Assembly: GCA_948146395.1 (NCBI GenBank)
Contig: OX411548.1
Coordinates: 40,515,737 to 40,579,736 of the forward strand
Origin: Fragum whitleyi
Lineage: Eukaryota > Mollusca > Bivalvia > Cardiida > Cardiidae
Direction: 5' to 3'
DNA: 64,000 nucleotides
Part shown: one piece after another, positions 16,935-51,242 of the stretch
Layout of the letters: the number at the start of each line of letters is the position of its first letter
Numbering within the stretch: position 1 is the first letter of the stretch
Made by a program: the position numbers and the translations under genes
The notes under the pieces: generated by a model
Seen by the model: the letters and a program-made list of their open reading frames with translations, nothing else
The model's database searches: none
Told to the model about the DNA's origin: nothing

Positions 16935-17180
16935 TATTATTAGCCTTAGTGTCGTCTTCGTGGTTGTTGCAGTCGTGCGACATTTTGTGTTATCTCTAAT
17001 ATTACTTCACTTGAAACTTGGCACACATGTTCACTATCAAAAGAGCAACCTTTGCTATTAAGGGGAAACACTCTAGTTGCATATCGTGCGAATCATGGCC
17101 CTTTTTGACTTTGATTTTTTATCGACTGTCCAGCACTCAATAGCCAAGCGTAGGCTCTCGTAGGCGGTTCTATTGTTAGG
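16935..17180 (+). repeat. HINE-like family D, short copy
   Basis: Starts TTATTAGCCTTAGTGTCGTC, contains TTCACTTGAAACTTGGCACA and ends CCAGCACTCAATAGCCAAGC then GTAGGCTCTCGTAGGCGG, TTCTATTGTTA. Ends match the copies near 1185 and 11715. Confidence 0.55.
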
Positions 17181-17374
17181 TAATGTAATCTGTTATTGAA
17201 AGTCTTATGAACCTCTACAGGTTTCTGTCCTGGGAATGTGAAGTATTTTGATATAGGCCCTATTTTTTTAAGAACTGTTCCCGACTACATACATTAATTT
17301 ACCGTGAGAAATCTGACAAGATATATCTGGCACTGCGCACTTCATTCAATCATTTCTCAAAATGTGAGACACAT

Positions 17375-17450
17375 CAACGGCTCAGTGCAAAATAGTTGTA
17401 ACTGCCTACATGTGTATAAGTAGTTACAACTGTTTCGCGCTTAGCCAACA
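17375..17450. repeat. Family-P palindrome, copy 2
   Basis: CAACGGCTCAGTGCAAAATA, GTTGTAACTGCCTA, and complement GTAGTTACAACTGTTTCGCG, CTTAGCCAAC. The mismatches between arms mark it as a diverged copy of the 16569 palindrome. Confidence 0.7.
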
Positions 17451-17709
17451 ATTTTAGAAATGCAACCACACTATCTAATTTTCTCTCTGACAGTATAATT
17501 AATTACGTGAAATGAATTCGTTACATAGTTCAAAATCTGTGATAAAAACGTGGACTATTGAAATTCAAATCCACATAACGACATTTCTGTAATCTGGGTC
17601 ACTGTGCAGATTGAAATTTTATCCGAGCAGACGATGTTAATGATATGTTTTCCATTCTATGTGAATTATTGTACGCGGAAAAGAATGTTTTTGTGCAGTA
17701 GAAATAATG

Positions 17710-18042
17710 TACAGCTAACCACATCGTGAAATTGACAAGGTGGATGATTTTGGAATGATTTTGGAAGTGAGATGAGTGGGTTTTTAATGAAATTGAAAGC
17801 GGGTAATCTAATATCGCTAATTTTGTTCAGGATGAACAAAATTAGAGATATTTAACACCTTTCGTTCATGAAATATGAATAACGGCCCTATAAATGACTT
17901 GTATGACTTCAAGAACCCATCATACGCTTACAAACTTTAATAAAGTAAGAGAAATCGCGTATTTTTTTCAGCGATTTTAATTTGAATGACGTTTTTCATC
18001 TTATCACTTTTAGTGTGGTTTGAGTGAGTGTTTCGATTGAAT
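17710..18042 (-). mobile_element. Family-M MITE copy 5, truncated
   Basis: Starts TACAGCTAACCACATCGTGA. The internal palindrome TATCGCTAATTTTGTTCAGG, ATGAACAAAATTAGAGATAT is typical of the family. The far end is cut where LINE-like sequence begins at about 18043. Confidence 0.75.
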
Positions 18043-18790
18043 GACAACATAACCCCAAAATACTAAAAGAACTAGCCACTCATATTGCTTCCATACTAAC
18101 CATCATCTTCAAAACATCATATGAGACGGGTTCTATTCCAGATGAATGGGGAAAAGCACTTGTAACCTCAATCTTTTAAAAGGTAACACAAATACGACGC
18201 AATCAACTACCGACCAATATCCCTGACGTCCATCTGTTGTAAAATCATTGAGCATGTGATCACCAGCCACATAATGAACAACGGAGAGGAAAGTAACATC
18301 CTATACCTACTATGACATGGTTTCCGACGTGGCCGTTCATCCGAGACCCAGCTCCTAGAATTTGCTGATGATATAAACAAAAATCTTGAAAATGGCAGCC
18401 AAACAGATGTTCTGGTGTTGGACTTTTAAAAAGTCTTTGATAAAGTTTGTCACAGTCTATTACTTCATAAACTCGACCATTATGACATTCGGTGAAAAGC
18501 CAACAGATGGATAGAAGCCTTCCTATCAAATAAAAGCCAGTCTGTAGTACTTGAAGGTCACAAGTCACACCCTGTCACTGTTGAATCAGGAGTGCATCAA
18601 GGCTCGGTATTAGGTCCCAGTCTATTTCTATACTACATTAGCGATGTACATCAAGACCTGAATGCCAAAGTGCGCCTGTTTGCTGACGACACCATAGCTT
18701 ACATAGCCATCAAATCTGGTAAAGACTGCTAAAAACTCCAAGACGATCTTAACAAGCTTGCTACATGGGAAAAAATGGAAAATGCAGTTC
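18043..18790 (+). pseudogene. Non-LTR retrotransposon reverse transcriptase, dead fragment
   Basis: Conceptual translation across several frames gives LINE RT blocks in order: ETGSIPDEWGKALVTSIF, NYRPISLTSICCKIIEHV, HGFRRGRSSETQLLEF, TDVLVLDF(stop)KVFDKV, SGVHQGSVLGPSLFLYYISD and VRLFADDT. The last contains the catalytic FADD. At least one frameshift and several in-frame stops make it inactive. The block pattern is Jockey/CR1-like; the clade is not certain. Both ends are truncated. Confidence 0.85.
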
Positions 18791-18875
18791 CATACAAATG
18801 TCAGGAGCTTCAGCATCCCATACTGTAAAACATCAACCAGGAAAAACTCTTCTGTCCTCGTACCACATAAGACTG

Positions 18876-18892
18876 TACCCCCCCCCCCCCCC
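18876..18892 (+). repeat. Poly-C tract
   Basis: About 17 consecutive C residues at the end of the LINE-like region; a sequencing-error and slippage hotspot. Confidence 0.9.
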
Positions 18893-19233
18893 GACGTACG
18901 GTCAGCTGGCTCAATTGACGCCTTCAATGCTCAACTAGCCGCGAATCTTTCCTGTCTTATTCTTTTAACTTCACTGTGAATACTCTCACTTATAACTTTT
19001 CTTAAATATTTCTAAGCGCAAAGCCTCTGGCAAAAAAAATCATCCGGTTGATTGTGGCCAGTATCAGGAAGAAGAAGAATAAATGGATTACCGAGTGAAC
19101 GACTTAGTATGGTTTTTATGGTAATGTCTGTCAATTTCATTAGGCGATTAACAATTTGTCTACCTCTAGATTAACTAAGTTCTTTTTTCCGAGTTAAGGT
19201 ATATTTTGTACAATTTAGAAATATGGATACATT

Positions 19234-19480
19234 TAATAACAATGATTAAAATTGACAAGTTGAATGATTTTAGATTGATTTCAAAATTACATTGAATCCA
19301 TGTGTGGAACGAGTTTTGAATGCAAATTTAGGAGAATAATACAATATCGCTTCTTTCGTCCAACTTGAACGAAATGAGCGATATTTTATTTCCTGCCAGA
19401 AATATATGCTAATATTTGGCATATAGGTTCCTCTCATCAATGTCTTTCTTTGAAGGTAAAGTTCAATGTCAATTATCAAG
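19234..19480 (-). mobile_element. Family-M MITE copy 6, partial
   Basis: AAAATTGACAAGTTGAATGA, GAGTTTTGAATGCAAATTTA, and the internal palindrome ATATCGCTTCTTTCGTCC / GAACGAAATGAGCGATAT. The right TIR is missing. Confidence 0.65.
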
Positions 19481-19975
19481 GTCGTTTCCGAAGCATTCGT
19501 GTTAACGAACAAATCAGGTTCTTTTTGTGTTCATTTAATTATTTACATCCTTTTTTAGCTCTCCAGAGCACAACATACTCGAGACTAGCTTTTGGGATAA
19601 TTTAATGCCTATCACCCGTATTGAGCCATCAGACGTCAACAATTTGAGTGTTTATTGTCTAGAGGCCACAACTGTGGCCAAACCTTCGTGAAGCTTGGTA
19701 GGAAGACCTTATCAAATTAATGAACCCGTTTCGGAAACATTTGTGTTTACGAACAAACCAGGTTCTTTATGTGTTCATTTAATTATTTATATCCCCTGTT
19801 TTAGCTCTCCTTAGCAACTTGCTCAAGGCTAGCTTTTGTGATCATTGATTGTCTGTCACCAATATTAAGCCATCAGATGACAACATTTTGAGTGATAATT
19901 GTCTTGAGGCCACAAATGTATCCAAACCTTCATGGTTGGAACGCCTTCTCACATGAATGAACCTGATTGAAATTA
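19480..19975 (+). repeat. Direct duplication, about 245 bp, of a HINE 5' end plus flank
   Basis: The block GTTAACGAACAAATCAGGTT, GTGTTCATTTAATTATTTAC, AGCTCTCCAGAGCACAAC and CCATCAGACGTCAACAATTT recurs with moderate divergence from about 19728. Each block carries one AGCTCTCC HINE start, so this is a segmental duplication that includes host flank. Confidence 0.65.
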
Positions 19976-21144
19976 ATAAGAATCTACTGGAAATCAAGAG
20001 AACATATTTCTTGCTTACTCTCTATAGATCAGAATTATGGTTCGATATTTTCTGAAACTTGGTTAGAAAAGTTTCTTAGGTCACGCGGCATGGATGTTCC
20101 TTGGATGACCCTGTTCTAAAACATTCAGGAAAATTTGATTGGCCTATGAATATGGGGTTGGGCTTATTTTGAGTCCGAAATCTTTGAACGCAATCTCCTC
20201 CTGATCCACTGGGCTGATTTCAATGAAACTTTACCATAATGTTACTTGGGTGACTCTTTATGTAAATTGTTCAAGAAGTTTTGATAGGGCCATAAATATG
20301 GGCGTCGCCGGACAGGGCTTATTTTGAGCCCGAAATGTTTAAACGACATATTCTCCCGAACCACTGGGCCAATTGCAATGAAACTTTACCAGAATGTTCC
20401 TTGGATGACCCTGTTCTAACATAAGTAAGGAAATTGATTGGCCTTTAAATATGGGCCTGGCTGAGCGGGCCTTCTTTTGAGTCCGAAATCTTTGATCGAC
20501 ATTTCCTCCTGAACAATTGGGTCGATTTCAATGACTCGTTACCAAAATGTTCATTTGGTGACCCTTTCCAAAAATTCTTTTCAAAATTTTGATTGGCCTA
20601 TAGATCTGTGCGTTGCCGGGCAGGACTTATTTTGAGCCCGAAACCGTAGAATGACATTTTCCTCCTAAACCAATTTGCCAATTTCAATGAAACTTTACCA
20701 AGATCTTCGAAATTTTAATAGGCCGATAAATATGGACGTGGCTGGGCCGGGCTTATTTTGAGCCCGAAATCTTTGAACTACATCTCTTCCTGAACCAATG
20801 GGCTGACATCAATTTAATATTTACCAGAATGTTCCTTTGGTGACCCTTTCCAAAAAATTGCTCGCAAAATTTTGATTGGCCGATTAATATGGATGTGGCA
20901 GGGCCAGAAATTTATGAAAGACATCTCCTCCTGAACCTAATGTTTTAATAAGATGGGTTAAAGGATGCAGGTTCATGGTTATAGGATATTTTGGTGCAAT
21001 GTGGGCCAGACCCAGTTGATCATTATAAAGTAGGTCTTAACGGATCTCAAAGTGCTGTTTTCATCACGTAAGCTTTATTTAGTGAAAAGTCTATGAAAGA
21101 TGTTTAAGTCAGTTGAGCGATCCAGGCTCTCTTCGTCCTTTTGC
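19801..21144 (+). mobile_element. HINE-like family E, copy 2
   Basis: Start TTTAGCTCTCCTTAGC. From about 20080 the core units CTCCTCCTGATCCACTGGG / AATGAAACTTTACCATAATG / GGCCATAAATATGGGCGTC repeat about six times at roughly 150-bp spacing. The 3' end GTCAGTTGAGCGATCCAGGC, TCTCTTCGTCCTTTTGC is a decayed version of the family end. It finishes about 230 bp before the P450-2 start codon. Confidence 0.65.
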
Positions 21145-21373
21145 TAAAGTGATGCTAGAGAAGAAAACAACAAAAAAAAAAGGTAAAGTGACATTTTACA
21201 TGTTGATATTCAAACCATTTTGCAAATGAATGATGCTACTCTCTTTGATACTAAATAGGGGTAATTCAATATTATCAATTCTTTGCACTTTTCATTTACA
21301 AACTTTCACCCAATACTTTCCGTTTTCACTATTTAACAGAGGTTTATTTTTTTTCAGAGTTTAACTCAGCACA

Positions 21374-44052
<22,679 letters not shown>

Positions 44053-44889
44053 AAACTGTTCTTTATATCATCGATACGCAAAGAAAGTCGTTTAACAACT
44101 TCAAAATGCTTGTAAATGTATATGCATGCAGACATCAGCTCAATGGCGACAAAAAGCAACACATTTTGATTTAGATTGTAATTTGATAGCTATTGATCGT
44201 AAACATCGACAATATTTCTATGAGTTAAGTAACTATTAACATGTTAATGTTGTTCATTTTGCAGTCAGGATTCTCAGAGTTCGAAATTGTTTTAAGTGCC
44301 CTTGGGCAAGAGATCTTCATATGATTTTTCTGTCGCTTTGGATCAATACTAGCTTATATCCATGCAACTCAAAAGAAGTCAGACCTTAGATGTCTATTTT
44401 TCAAAAGAAGCTTCAAATTTATGTCATATAATATGTTAGATGTTATATCTTAGTAATCTACTAGCTGGGTTATAGATGAAAAGTCTAGTTTTTTTTCTGT
44501 TCTTGTTGTAAATAAAGGTTCAAACAATAAAACTCTTTTGCGTTTGCATCTTTCAAAATAGATATTGACGGGATAATATCACTATATCATTTTACTATAT
44601 GTGTTTGATATGCCTTATGATCATGGCAATGAATCCGTGTAATTTTCTTTTGCTTTAAATTTAAATAGAGTTGCGAAAATTTCGTTGAAAAAATGGTACA
44701 TTCACCGATTTACCATCAAAGAAAGAGCAAAGGCATATATCTGTTTTTCCACCATGTATTAACATAAAACAAGAGGTTCGCATGTTGGTGCAACCGTCGT
44801 GGCTCAACATTGGATTTCTGCCTTGGGATAGGAATAAAAGCTTAAGTTGAAAAGGGGACGCAATAAGAAAGTGAAGACTACTAATTTGA
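44053..44889. other. P450-2 3' UTR and downstream flank
   Basis: AT-rich. Holds the two candidate poly(A) signals and no repeat family that I can name before the MITE at 44890. Confidence 0.5.
44511..44531 (+). promoter_or_regulatory. Candidate poly(A) signals of P450-2
   Basis: Two AATAAA hexamers at 44511-44516 and 44526-44531, about 460-480 nt after the stop codon and followed by a T/GT-rich stretch (CTCTTTTGCGTTTGC). A plausible cleavage region; transcript ends were not available. Confidence 0.55.
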
Positions 44890-45730
44890 TACGGTTAAGA
44901 ACAACGTGAAATTGACTTTGATTTTGATCAAAACAATTCTAAATAGCTCCCTCGGCGTTCTTTTCATTCCTTCCAAACACTTAATCGAACTATTAAAAAC
45001 GCACAAATATTGCTTAAAAGGATAAGCTCAACAACAACATTCAAAATATACTCACTAGCAATGAAAACGCACCAACTGAATTTTTTCTCGTATACTTATT
45101 CAATGTAGCAAAACATCAGACATGAATATTACCAATCTAAATAAATTTGTAATGGACCACTCATTAAAAAATAATGTTAGAGTAAGCTCGGAAACGGCTG
45201 AAGATTTTCGAACCTATGACTAAAGGGAAAGGTTAAAAATAGTTAATTTTATATCTGCAAAGTAGGTTGGACATCCCTTTCTGTTATTTCACTTTTGGTA
45301 ACATAAACTCTAGCTCAGTAGAAAATGCTATGTGGAACGGTTGCCATAGTCTAGACAGCTGATTCGTGCATTGGCTAACTCTCATTAATTTCTACGTCTT
45401 AACAGTACCCTTGAGGTCGCTGATGGACCAAAACATGTCATTTGGAGTTCCAATCACTCGAAAAACGAGTAGATAAATGTTATTTACGTTTCTTTGAAAC
45501 GTGAGTATAAAAGCCTACGATTTCACTGACTTGATTTAAATCTGTTAGCATCGGATTGGTTGGTGAGGACATAGTAAGCTATGGATCTTGTTACAAATTT
45601 TTAGAAAAGGAAGGTAATATATATAGCCAATTTTGTTCTTTTCGAAAAAATGAGCGCTATTTGATTACCTCGCTTTAATTCCATTAAAAAGAACTCATTA
45701 CATTCATTTCCGAATTCATTCTCTTATCGA
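44890..45730 (+). mobile_element. Family-M MITE copy 9, split by a 460-bp insertion
   Basis: Left part AACAACGTGAAATTGACTTT to about 45047. Right part from about 45507: GCCTACGATTTCACTGACTT, AAGGAAGGTAATATATATAG, GAGCGCTATTTGATTACC. The insert 45047-45506 begins TACTCAC and ends GTGAGTA, suggesting a TA-target TIR element, but with only 7 bp of clear termini. Confidence 0.6.
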
Positions 45731-46096
45731 GCAATGAACCCTGTATTGACCTCATATCACCTGTCTGAAAACTTAACATGATATCACGGACAGTCTTTTT
45801 TTAGAAACAAATTGCATACATTTTCAACCGAATTTCTTGGATTTTTAAGGGTTGAATATAATTAATCACTGAAATGATTGCATGATAATTAGAATAACAT
45901 TTAAGTGTCTTAAAATTTCAATGTTATCTGGTCTCGGCTGTGAAAAATTATCATGACTCGGCAAAGCCTCGTAATGCTAAATTCTCCCTAACATTGATAT
46001 TTTAACTGAAACTAACATGTTATATACATGTACCTACAGGTAGTAATCAAATTCATGGAATTGAAATTCATCTCGATTTAAAACGTCTTTCCACTC

Positions 46097-46517
46097 TACA
46101 GTTACAAACATCGTGAAATTGACACTAATCTCGATAAAAATCATTCTAGAACATTCACTCAGCGCTCCATTCTTTCATTCATTCCTAACACTCACGCAAA
46201 TCGTTCAAAATCGCTCCAAAATCATATGGAAAAAAATTCGAAATTGTTCAAGGCGATTATCATTTATTTCAAATCGATCAAATTATTCTACGATTTTATT
46301 GGCTAGTGTGAATAACGAGTCTGGTTGTTCCAGTAAGACACAAACAGAAAAGTACGTTTATCTTATTAAAGGGAGGTAATACATATCGTTAATTTTGTTC
46401 ATATTGATTACCTCCCATTAATTTCACTCAAAACCCGCTCCACACACTCATTCAATTTCATTCAGAAATCATTCCAAAATCACTCATCTTGTCAATTTCA
46501 CGTTGTTCTTAACTGTA
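46097..46517 (+). mobile_element. Family-M MITE copy 10, near-complete
   Basis: Left end TACAGTTACAAACATCGTGA; right end CAATTTCACGTTGTTCTTAA, CTGTA. 421 bp with TA at both ends. The centre is TTAAAGGGAGGTAATACATA, then GATTACCTCCCATTAA, an internal palindrome. One of the best preserved copies. Confidence 0.88.
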
Positions 46518-46630
46518 CGACACCGATGTGTTAACTGTAGCCTACATGTAGCTATGGTAAGGCGCAGCATCCTCTGTCGCTTTAACCCATATTCAAATAA
46601 ACGGATTGAATTGTGGGGCTTTTCTACCAT

Positions 46631-47040
46631 TACAGTTAACAACATCGTGAAATTGACAAAGTGAACAATTTTGGAATGATTAAGGAATGAAATTGAATGA
46701 GTGTGTGGAGCGACTTTTGAGTGAATTTGATGGGAAGTTATCCTATATCACAAATTTTGTTCAGGATGAACAAAATTTTATGCAAACAAATTCTATAGAT
46801 AACTTCCTATTTCTTCAAGAACCTATTAGACGCTTACAATTTAAATTATGTCAGTGAAATCGCGATTTTTCTCTATTCAAGTTTATTTTTAATGACGTTG
46901 TTGAATCTATATTTTTCAATGAGTTGAGCATTTTAAATAGTTTGAGTGAGTGTTTGGAATGAATGATTGGAGCGCTTGGTGATCGTTTAAGAATGGTTTT
47001 GATTGAGGTGAATGTCAATTTCACGATGTAACTAACTGTA
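46631..47040 (-). mobile_element. Family-M MITE copy 11, near-complete, opposite orientation
   Basis: Left end TACAGTTAACAACATCGTGA; right end TTTCACGATGTAACTAACTG, TA. 410 bp. It lies 113 bp from copy 10 in inverted orientation. Confidence 0.88.
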
Positions 47041-48594
47041 CACATATTGATATCACGCAGGTGCGTAATGCAAAATAAACCCTGCGTCAAAAATATCGTG
47101 GATGATATTATAACATTTTAACTAGAGAGTTTTCAAAGGTTAAATGATTCAAAATAATCCAAGGCGATTCCAACGCCTATACATTTTCGAGTGGTCACCG
47201 ATTTTGTGCGTATGAATTTTGAAATTCGAGTTACGTCCATGGTCACTGATTTGTCAAGAGAAATCTTTAAATATTTTGAGATTATTTAATGCAGATTAGC
47301 CTCCCTTGATGATAATTTTATCATGACCTATAGGTCAGTGTAAATGGGTTTTGTTTGCACACGCGAGCGTAGCATGAACCTTGGGGTCATACAAGCCCTT
47401 AAAACCTTTTCCTGAAACGGTTCGCGCGCTTATGAAGCGTGCAATCACTACTATGACACATTGTTTATTTTTTTACTAATATCATTATTATGATAATATA
47501 TTATATGCTAAAGAAAGTCGACCTACTTATAAACTATTCTGATCAGCGAAACAGTTCAGAAAATTTATTGTATTGATTGAGATAAGGGTTTCACACATGA
47601 AATACACACAAACCGCGTAATATTTAGTTTCTTCGTATTTGTGTGTTGAAGGCTGGCACATTTGTAGATAATCGGTAAGTTGAAATTTAGATATTTTACA
47701 GTTTCATCTAACCCTTTGACGTATACTATTATAGGTTTTTTTTGGCTGATGTAAAACACAGAAACTTGCAGACGATAAAATTACATTGAAAGATAATCAC
47801 AGGCCAATATAATCATCAGACAGCTGACCGAAAAAACATCACAAATGAAATTGAATTTAGTCTTTGTCCTACATTATCATCCAATCAGAAGACTGGATTT
47901 TCAAATTTTTTGAAGGTTTATTTTCCATAAACTTTCCAGCCAAGGTTTATTTTGATCATAATTTCCTTTAAACGTCGAGGTTTATTTGTGATTCCACGCA
48001 TGCGTACAGACTAGAACTACCCCTTCATAAATATGCAATGACCACGTGATTAGTACACGTGAAAATCGTATAACTCGTGCACATGTTGTATAACGAATAT
48101 CCTATGTAGATTTTTATCTGGCATGGCATGGATTACCATGTCGAATCTCTTATGGAACGACGACTTTTCTACTTGCCTGTACATTTATTCAAGAAAAGTA
48201 ACCCTAACTAATGGGATCTAATTGAACAGTGCAATATATCCTATACTTATTTTTTAGCGTTAATTCCAATTAACTTCTAGTTTAATTACTTTTGGTCCCT
48301 TTCTAAATTTGGCAAAATTTCATTTTATGATCAGCTATAGATGAGGCGTTTTATAGTCAACCAAAATTAACAAAGACAATTAACTTAGTTGATGACACAA
48401 GAAAACGTCCACGAAATAGGGTCATTGCATGTGCATATATCCAAGGTGTGGTGGACTGTATGACATCATTTTTGTCTCAACAGAACAGTATAATCTGCTT
48501 AGTTGTTTATGTCTTTAGATTGCCCTTCATACATAAGTTCGTAAACAATTACTGGCACATTTATTCAATAAAGGGACATTTTATTACAGTTAAC
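47041..48594. other. Intergenic sequence, no recognisable feature
   Basis: AT-rich. No exon-like or repeat signature beyond short A/T runs. Confidence 0.45.
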
Positions 48595-49014
48595 AACATC
48601 GTAAAATTGACAAGGTGAATGATTTTGGAATGAGTTTTGAATGAGATTGAATGAGTGTGAGGAGCGAGTTTTGAGTGAGTTTAAAGGGAGATAATACTAT
48701 ATCGCAAATTTTGTTCAGGATGAACAAAATTTGTGATATTGATTACCTCCCTTTAATAAAATATGCAAATAAATTCTATAGATAACTTCCTATTTCTTCA
48801 GGAACCAATTAGACGCTTACAATCTGAATTATATTAGTGAAATCGCGATTCTTCTCTATTCAAGTTTATTTTGAATGACGTTGTTGATTCTATATTTTTC
48901 AATGGGTTTGCGCTTTTTTGAATGGTTTGAGTGAGTGTTTGGAATGGTTGATTGGAGCGCTTTAGAATGGTTTTGATTGAGGTGAATGTCATTTTCACGA
49001 TGTAATTAACTGTA
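48595..49014 (-). mobile_element. Family-M MITE copy 12, near-complete
   Basis: Left end TACAGTTAACAACATCGTAA; right end TTTCACGATGTAATTAACTG, TA. 420 bp, bounded by TA. The central palindrome (TATCGCAAATTTTGTTCAGG / ATGAACAAAATTTGTGATAT, then TTACCTCCCTTTAA) is complete here. Best reference copy in the window. Confidence 0.9.
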
Positions 49015-49297
49015 CATACGATAATACGATTTTATTCTTTCAAAGAAACATGCTAAACGGAGTGAAAAGTATTAGATTTTCGTTCATCTATGTTGCCGGG
49101 TAAATAAAACCAAATTATACTTCATATTTATCTTCTGTAATTGCTCTTTATAAATAGTCAATATTTGCGTGCATATTTCAACAACTCCATATTTGGAAAG
49201 AGTGGGGCGTTTACTTTTAATAAATGTATCCGTCTTATTCCGTGTAAATCGTGCAATGTGATACCAATAATATAAAAGGCGGGAAAAAGACTAAGTC

Positions 49298-49409
49298 AGT
49301 TAAACGCTAATAATTGAAAATTAAACGATTTAAACAGCCTCAGTCGGTCGCTACGCTCCCTCCTTTCGGCTGTTTAAATCGTTTAATTTTCAATTATTAG
49401 CGTTTAACT
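49298..49409. repeat. Perfect inverted repeat, 42-bp arms, 28-bp loop
   Basis: The left arm starts AGTTAAACGCTAATAATTGA and ends TTTAAACAGCC; the right arm is its exact complement. The loop is GC-rich (CAGTCGGTCGCTACGCTCC). The outer ends show no further homology. No mismatch in 42 bp implies a recent origin or correction. Confidence 0.9.
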
Positions 49410-49854
49410 ATTACATAACTCGGATCATTCAAGTATAAACTCGATTAGAAGAATTGTTTGAACGGAATGTCTGAGTCCCGGAATGGTTCGATTTACACAT
49501 GTACATGGTAAAAAAGTTAGTGCTTCTTGAATTAAAAACTCGTTCCTTTAAGCGTATCATCTACCTGTTGACTACAGTTACAATTCATTGAGGAGTGAAA
49601 CTTAAAAAACCTAATCACATTGTATGAATACGCGGAGTGGATTCAAACACTTGAGTGATTAGGTTTTTTCCGTTTTATACCTCCATGAATGATCAACAAA
49701 TATTCTTTTCATATCTAAAAATCCAATTTCACGAAGCAAAAATGTGAAGGTTTTCAAGTACAAAACATATTTCGTATGGGGCTACGTTGTGTAGAAGCGC
49801 TTTAAAAATAGCTGTGTACTTCAAATGGTTGTCATTGAAGCCAATCAGAATGAC
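49410..49854. other. Intergenic, possible small inverted repeat
   Basis: AAAACCTAATCAC at about 49607-49618 and its complement GTGATTAGGTTTT at about 49656-49669 form a loose 60-bp hairpin. Nothing else seen. Confidence 0.4.
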
Positions 49855-50101
49855 CAGGGTCCCGTTTTACTAAACATCTTACGATCATTTTTTTGCGTAA
49901 GTCAAAAATTAAAGTTACTTCTACAGTGGTAACTAAATATGGAATTCTGCAATGCAATATCTCATTAGAATAGTCTTCTAAAGACGATTCCAATGAGATA
50001 TTGTAAGGCAGAATCCAACAATGAATGAAAACACCAGGTAGGATTTGAGATTTTGACTTGCGATCTTTTTTTTGTAAGTGGTTTAGTAAAACGGGCCCCA
50101 G
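49855..50101. mobile_element. Foldback MITE with CAGGGTCCCG ends, copy 2
   Basis: 247 bp, the same length as the copy at 2790-3036 but in the opposite orientation. Termini CAGGGTCCCGTTTTACTAAA and GTTTAGTAAAACGGGCCCCA, G. Internal GTAAGTCAAAAATTAAAGTT and the central AGTCTTCTAAAGACGATTCC are shared. Confidence 0.82.
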
Positions 50102-50366
50102 ATTTTGAAGGACACAACGTCTAACATTTAATTATTCCTGAATATCAACAGGAATAGTGTCGTAGAAGTTTTCTTCCCCTACTGATTAATTAGTCAAATC
50201 ATTGAAGGGGCGCATACCCATTTAGAACTGTATGTATCAGGACATTTCGCAATCCAAAATTCTAAATTCACTTTGTTCTTTGCGAACGAGCGAGGTGAGC
50301 TTAGCCCTTTCTTTTTAGAAACAGGTCACTCTATTGTAAGATTTGTCATGATCTAATTCCTTTTGA

Positions 50367-50720
50367 AAAAATACTGTAAAGAAGAGGCTGGCGGGCAAAC
50401 AAGTCCCTCGTTGATGTCCGTCGGTACGTAAACTTTGACTTATAAAAATCTTTTCCTCTGAAACCATTTAATGGATTCCAATAACAGTTCACAGGAATGT
50501 TCCTCAAGTTACTTCGATCGGTTTGAAATCGCGGTTTTAATCCGGGTCACGGCTTATCTCCATAGATGGTACATGTATATCAGATGGATGTCCACTAATG
50601 TTCACTGGAATGATCCTTAGATGACCCTTATCAAACTGCGAAAAAGTATTTTTGACTGGATTATTGTTTTATAGGGTGAAGGTCGTTTCTTTAAAAAAAA
50701 TGAATATGTTCATTGGTATG
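50367..50720 (+). mobile_element. HINE-like family B, partial copy
   Basis: GGCTGGCGGGCAAACAAGTC, GATGTCCGTCGGTACGTAAA, TTTTCCTCTGAAACCATTTA and GTTCACAGGAATGTTCCTCA follow the family order. The 3' hairpin was not found. Confidence 0.5.
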
Positions 50721-51142
50721 ATTGGATTCTGAAAAAATCACTTTTTTCCGGAAACTAATAGATGGATTTCAATCAAATTCACTGTTATAATTATGGGATG
50801 TTTAGGCTTTATCATCAGACTACAGAAAATAATGATGACGGTGATAAGTACGACTTTCATCAAAAATGCCTATACATTGAACCTTCTACTGTTTATTTAT
50901 TTATATCAAAATCAGCAATTTGACGACGGGCTGATATACTTTTTTATTCGCCGCCATAGGTGATCGTGTATTGGTTTCATGATCTCCGTCCGAGTGTCCG
51001 TCCGTCCGTCTTGCAATCAGTACGTCCATACGTCCGTCCGTCCGTCCAAATCTTTTGAACACAACTTCTTCATTTATTGACTCACGGTTTCGGATCAAAA
51101 TTTCACAAAATGTTCATTGTCACCTGACCTATAGCCTGGCTC

Positions 51143-51242
51143 CCAGGCTGTCAGTTAGTTTTAGAATTAATAAGGTAGATCACTCATGTGTAACTATTTT
51201 ATCTCAAATTACCTCCCATATTCTCAAAAACTGACAGCCTGG
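51143..51242. mobile_element. Small 100-bp inverted-repeat element
   Basis: CCAGGCTGTCAGTT at 51143-51156 and its exact complement AACTGACAGCCTGG at 51229-51242. It interrupts the family-C region. Non-coding. Confidence 0.65.

Noticed and set aside
18260..18927. Minus-strand open frames of about 100 codons
   Set aside because: They are shadows of the degraded LINE reverse transcriptase on the plus strand, whose RT motifs are clear.
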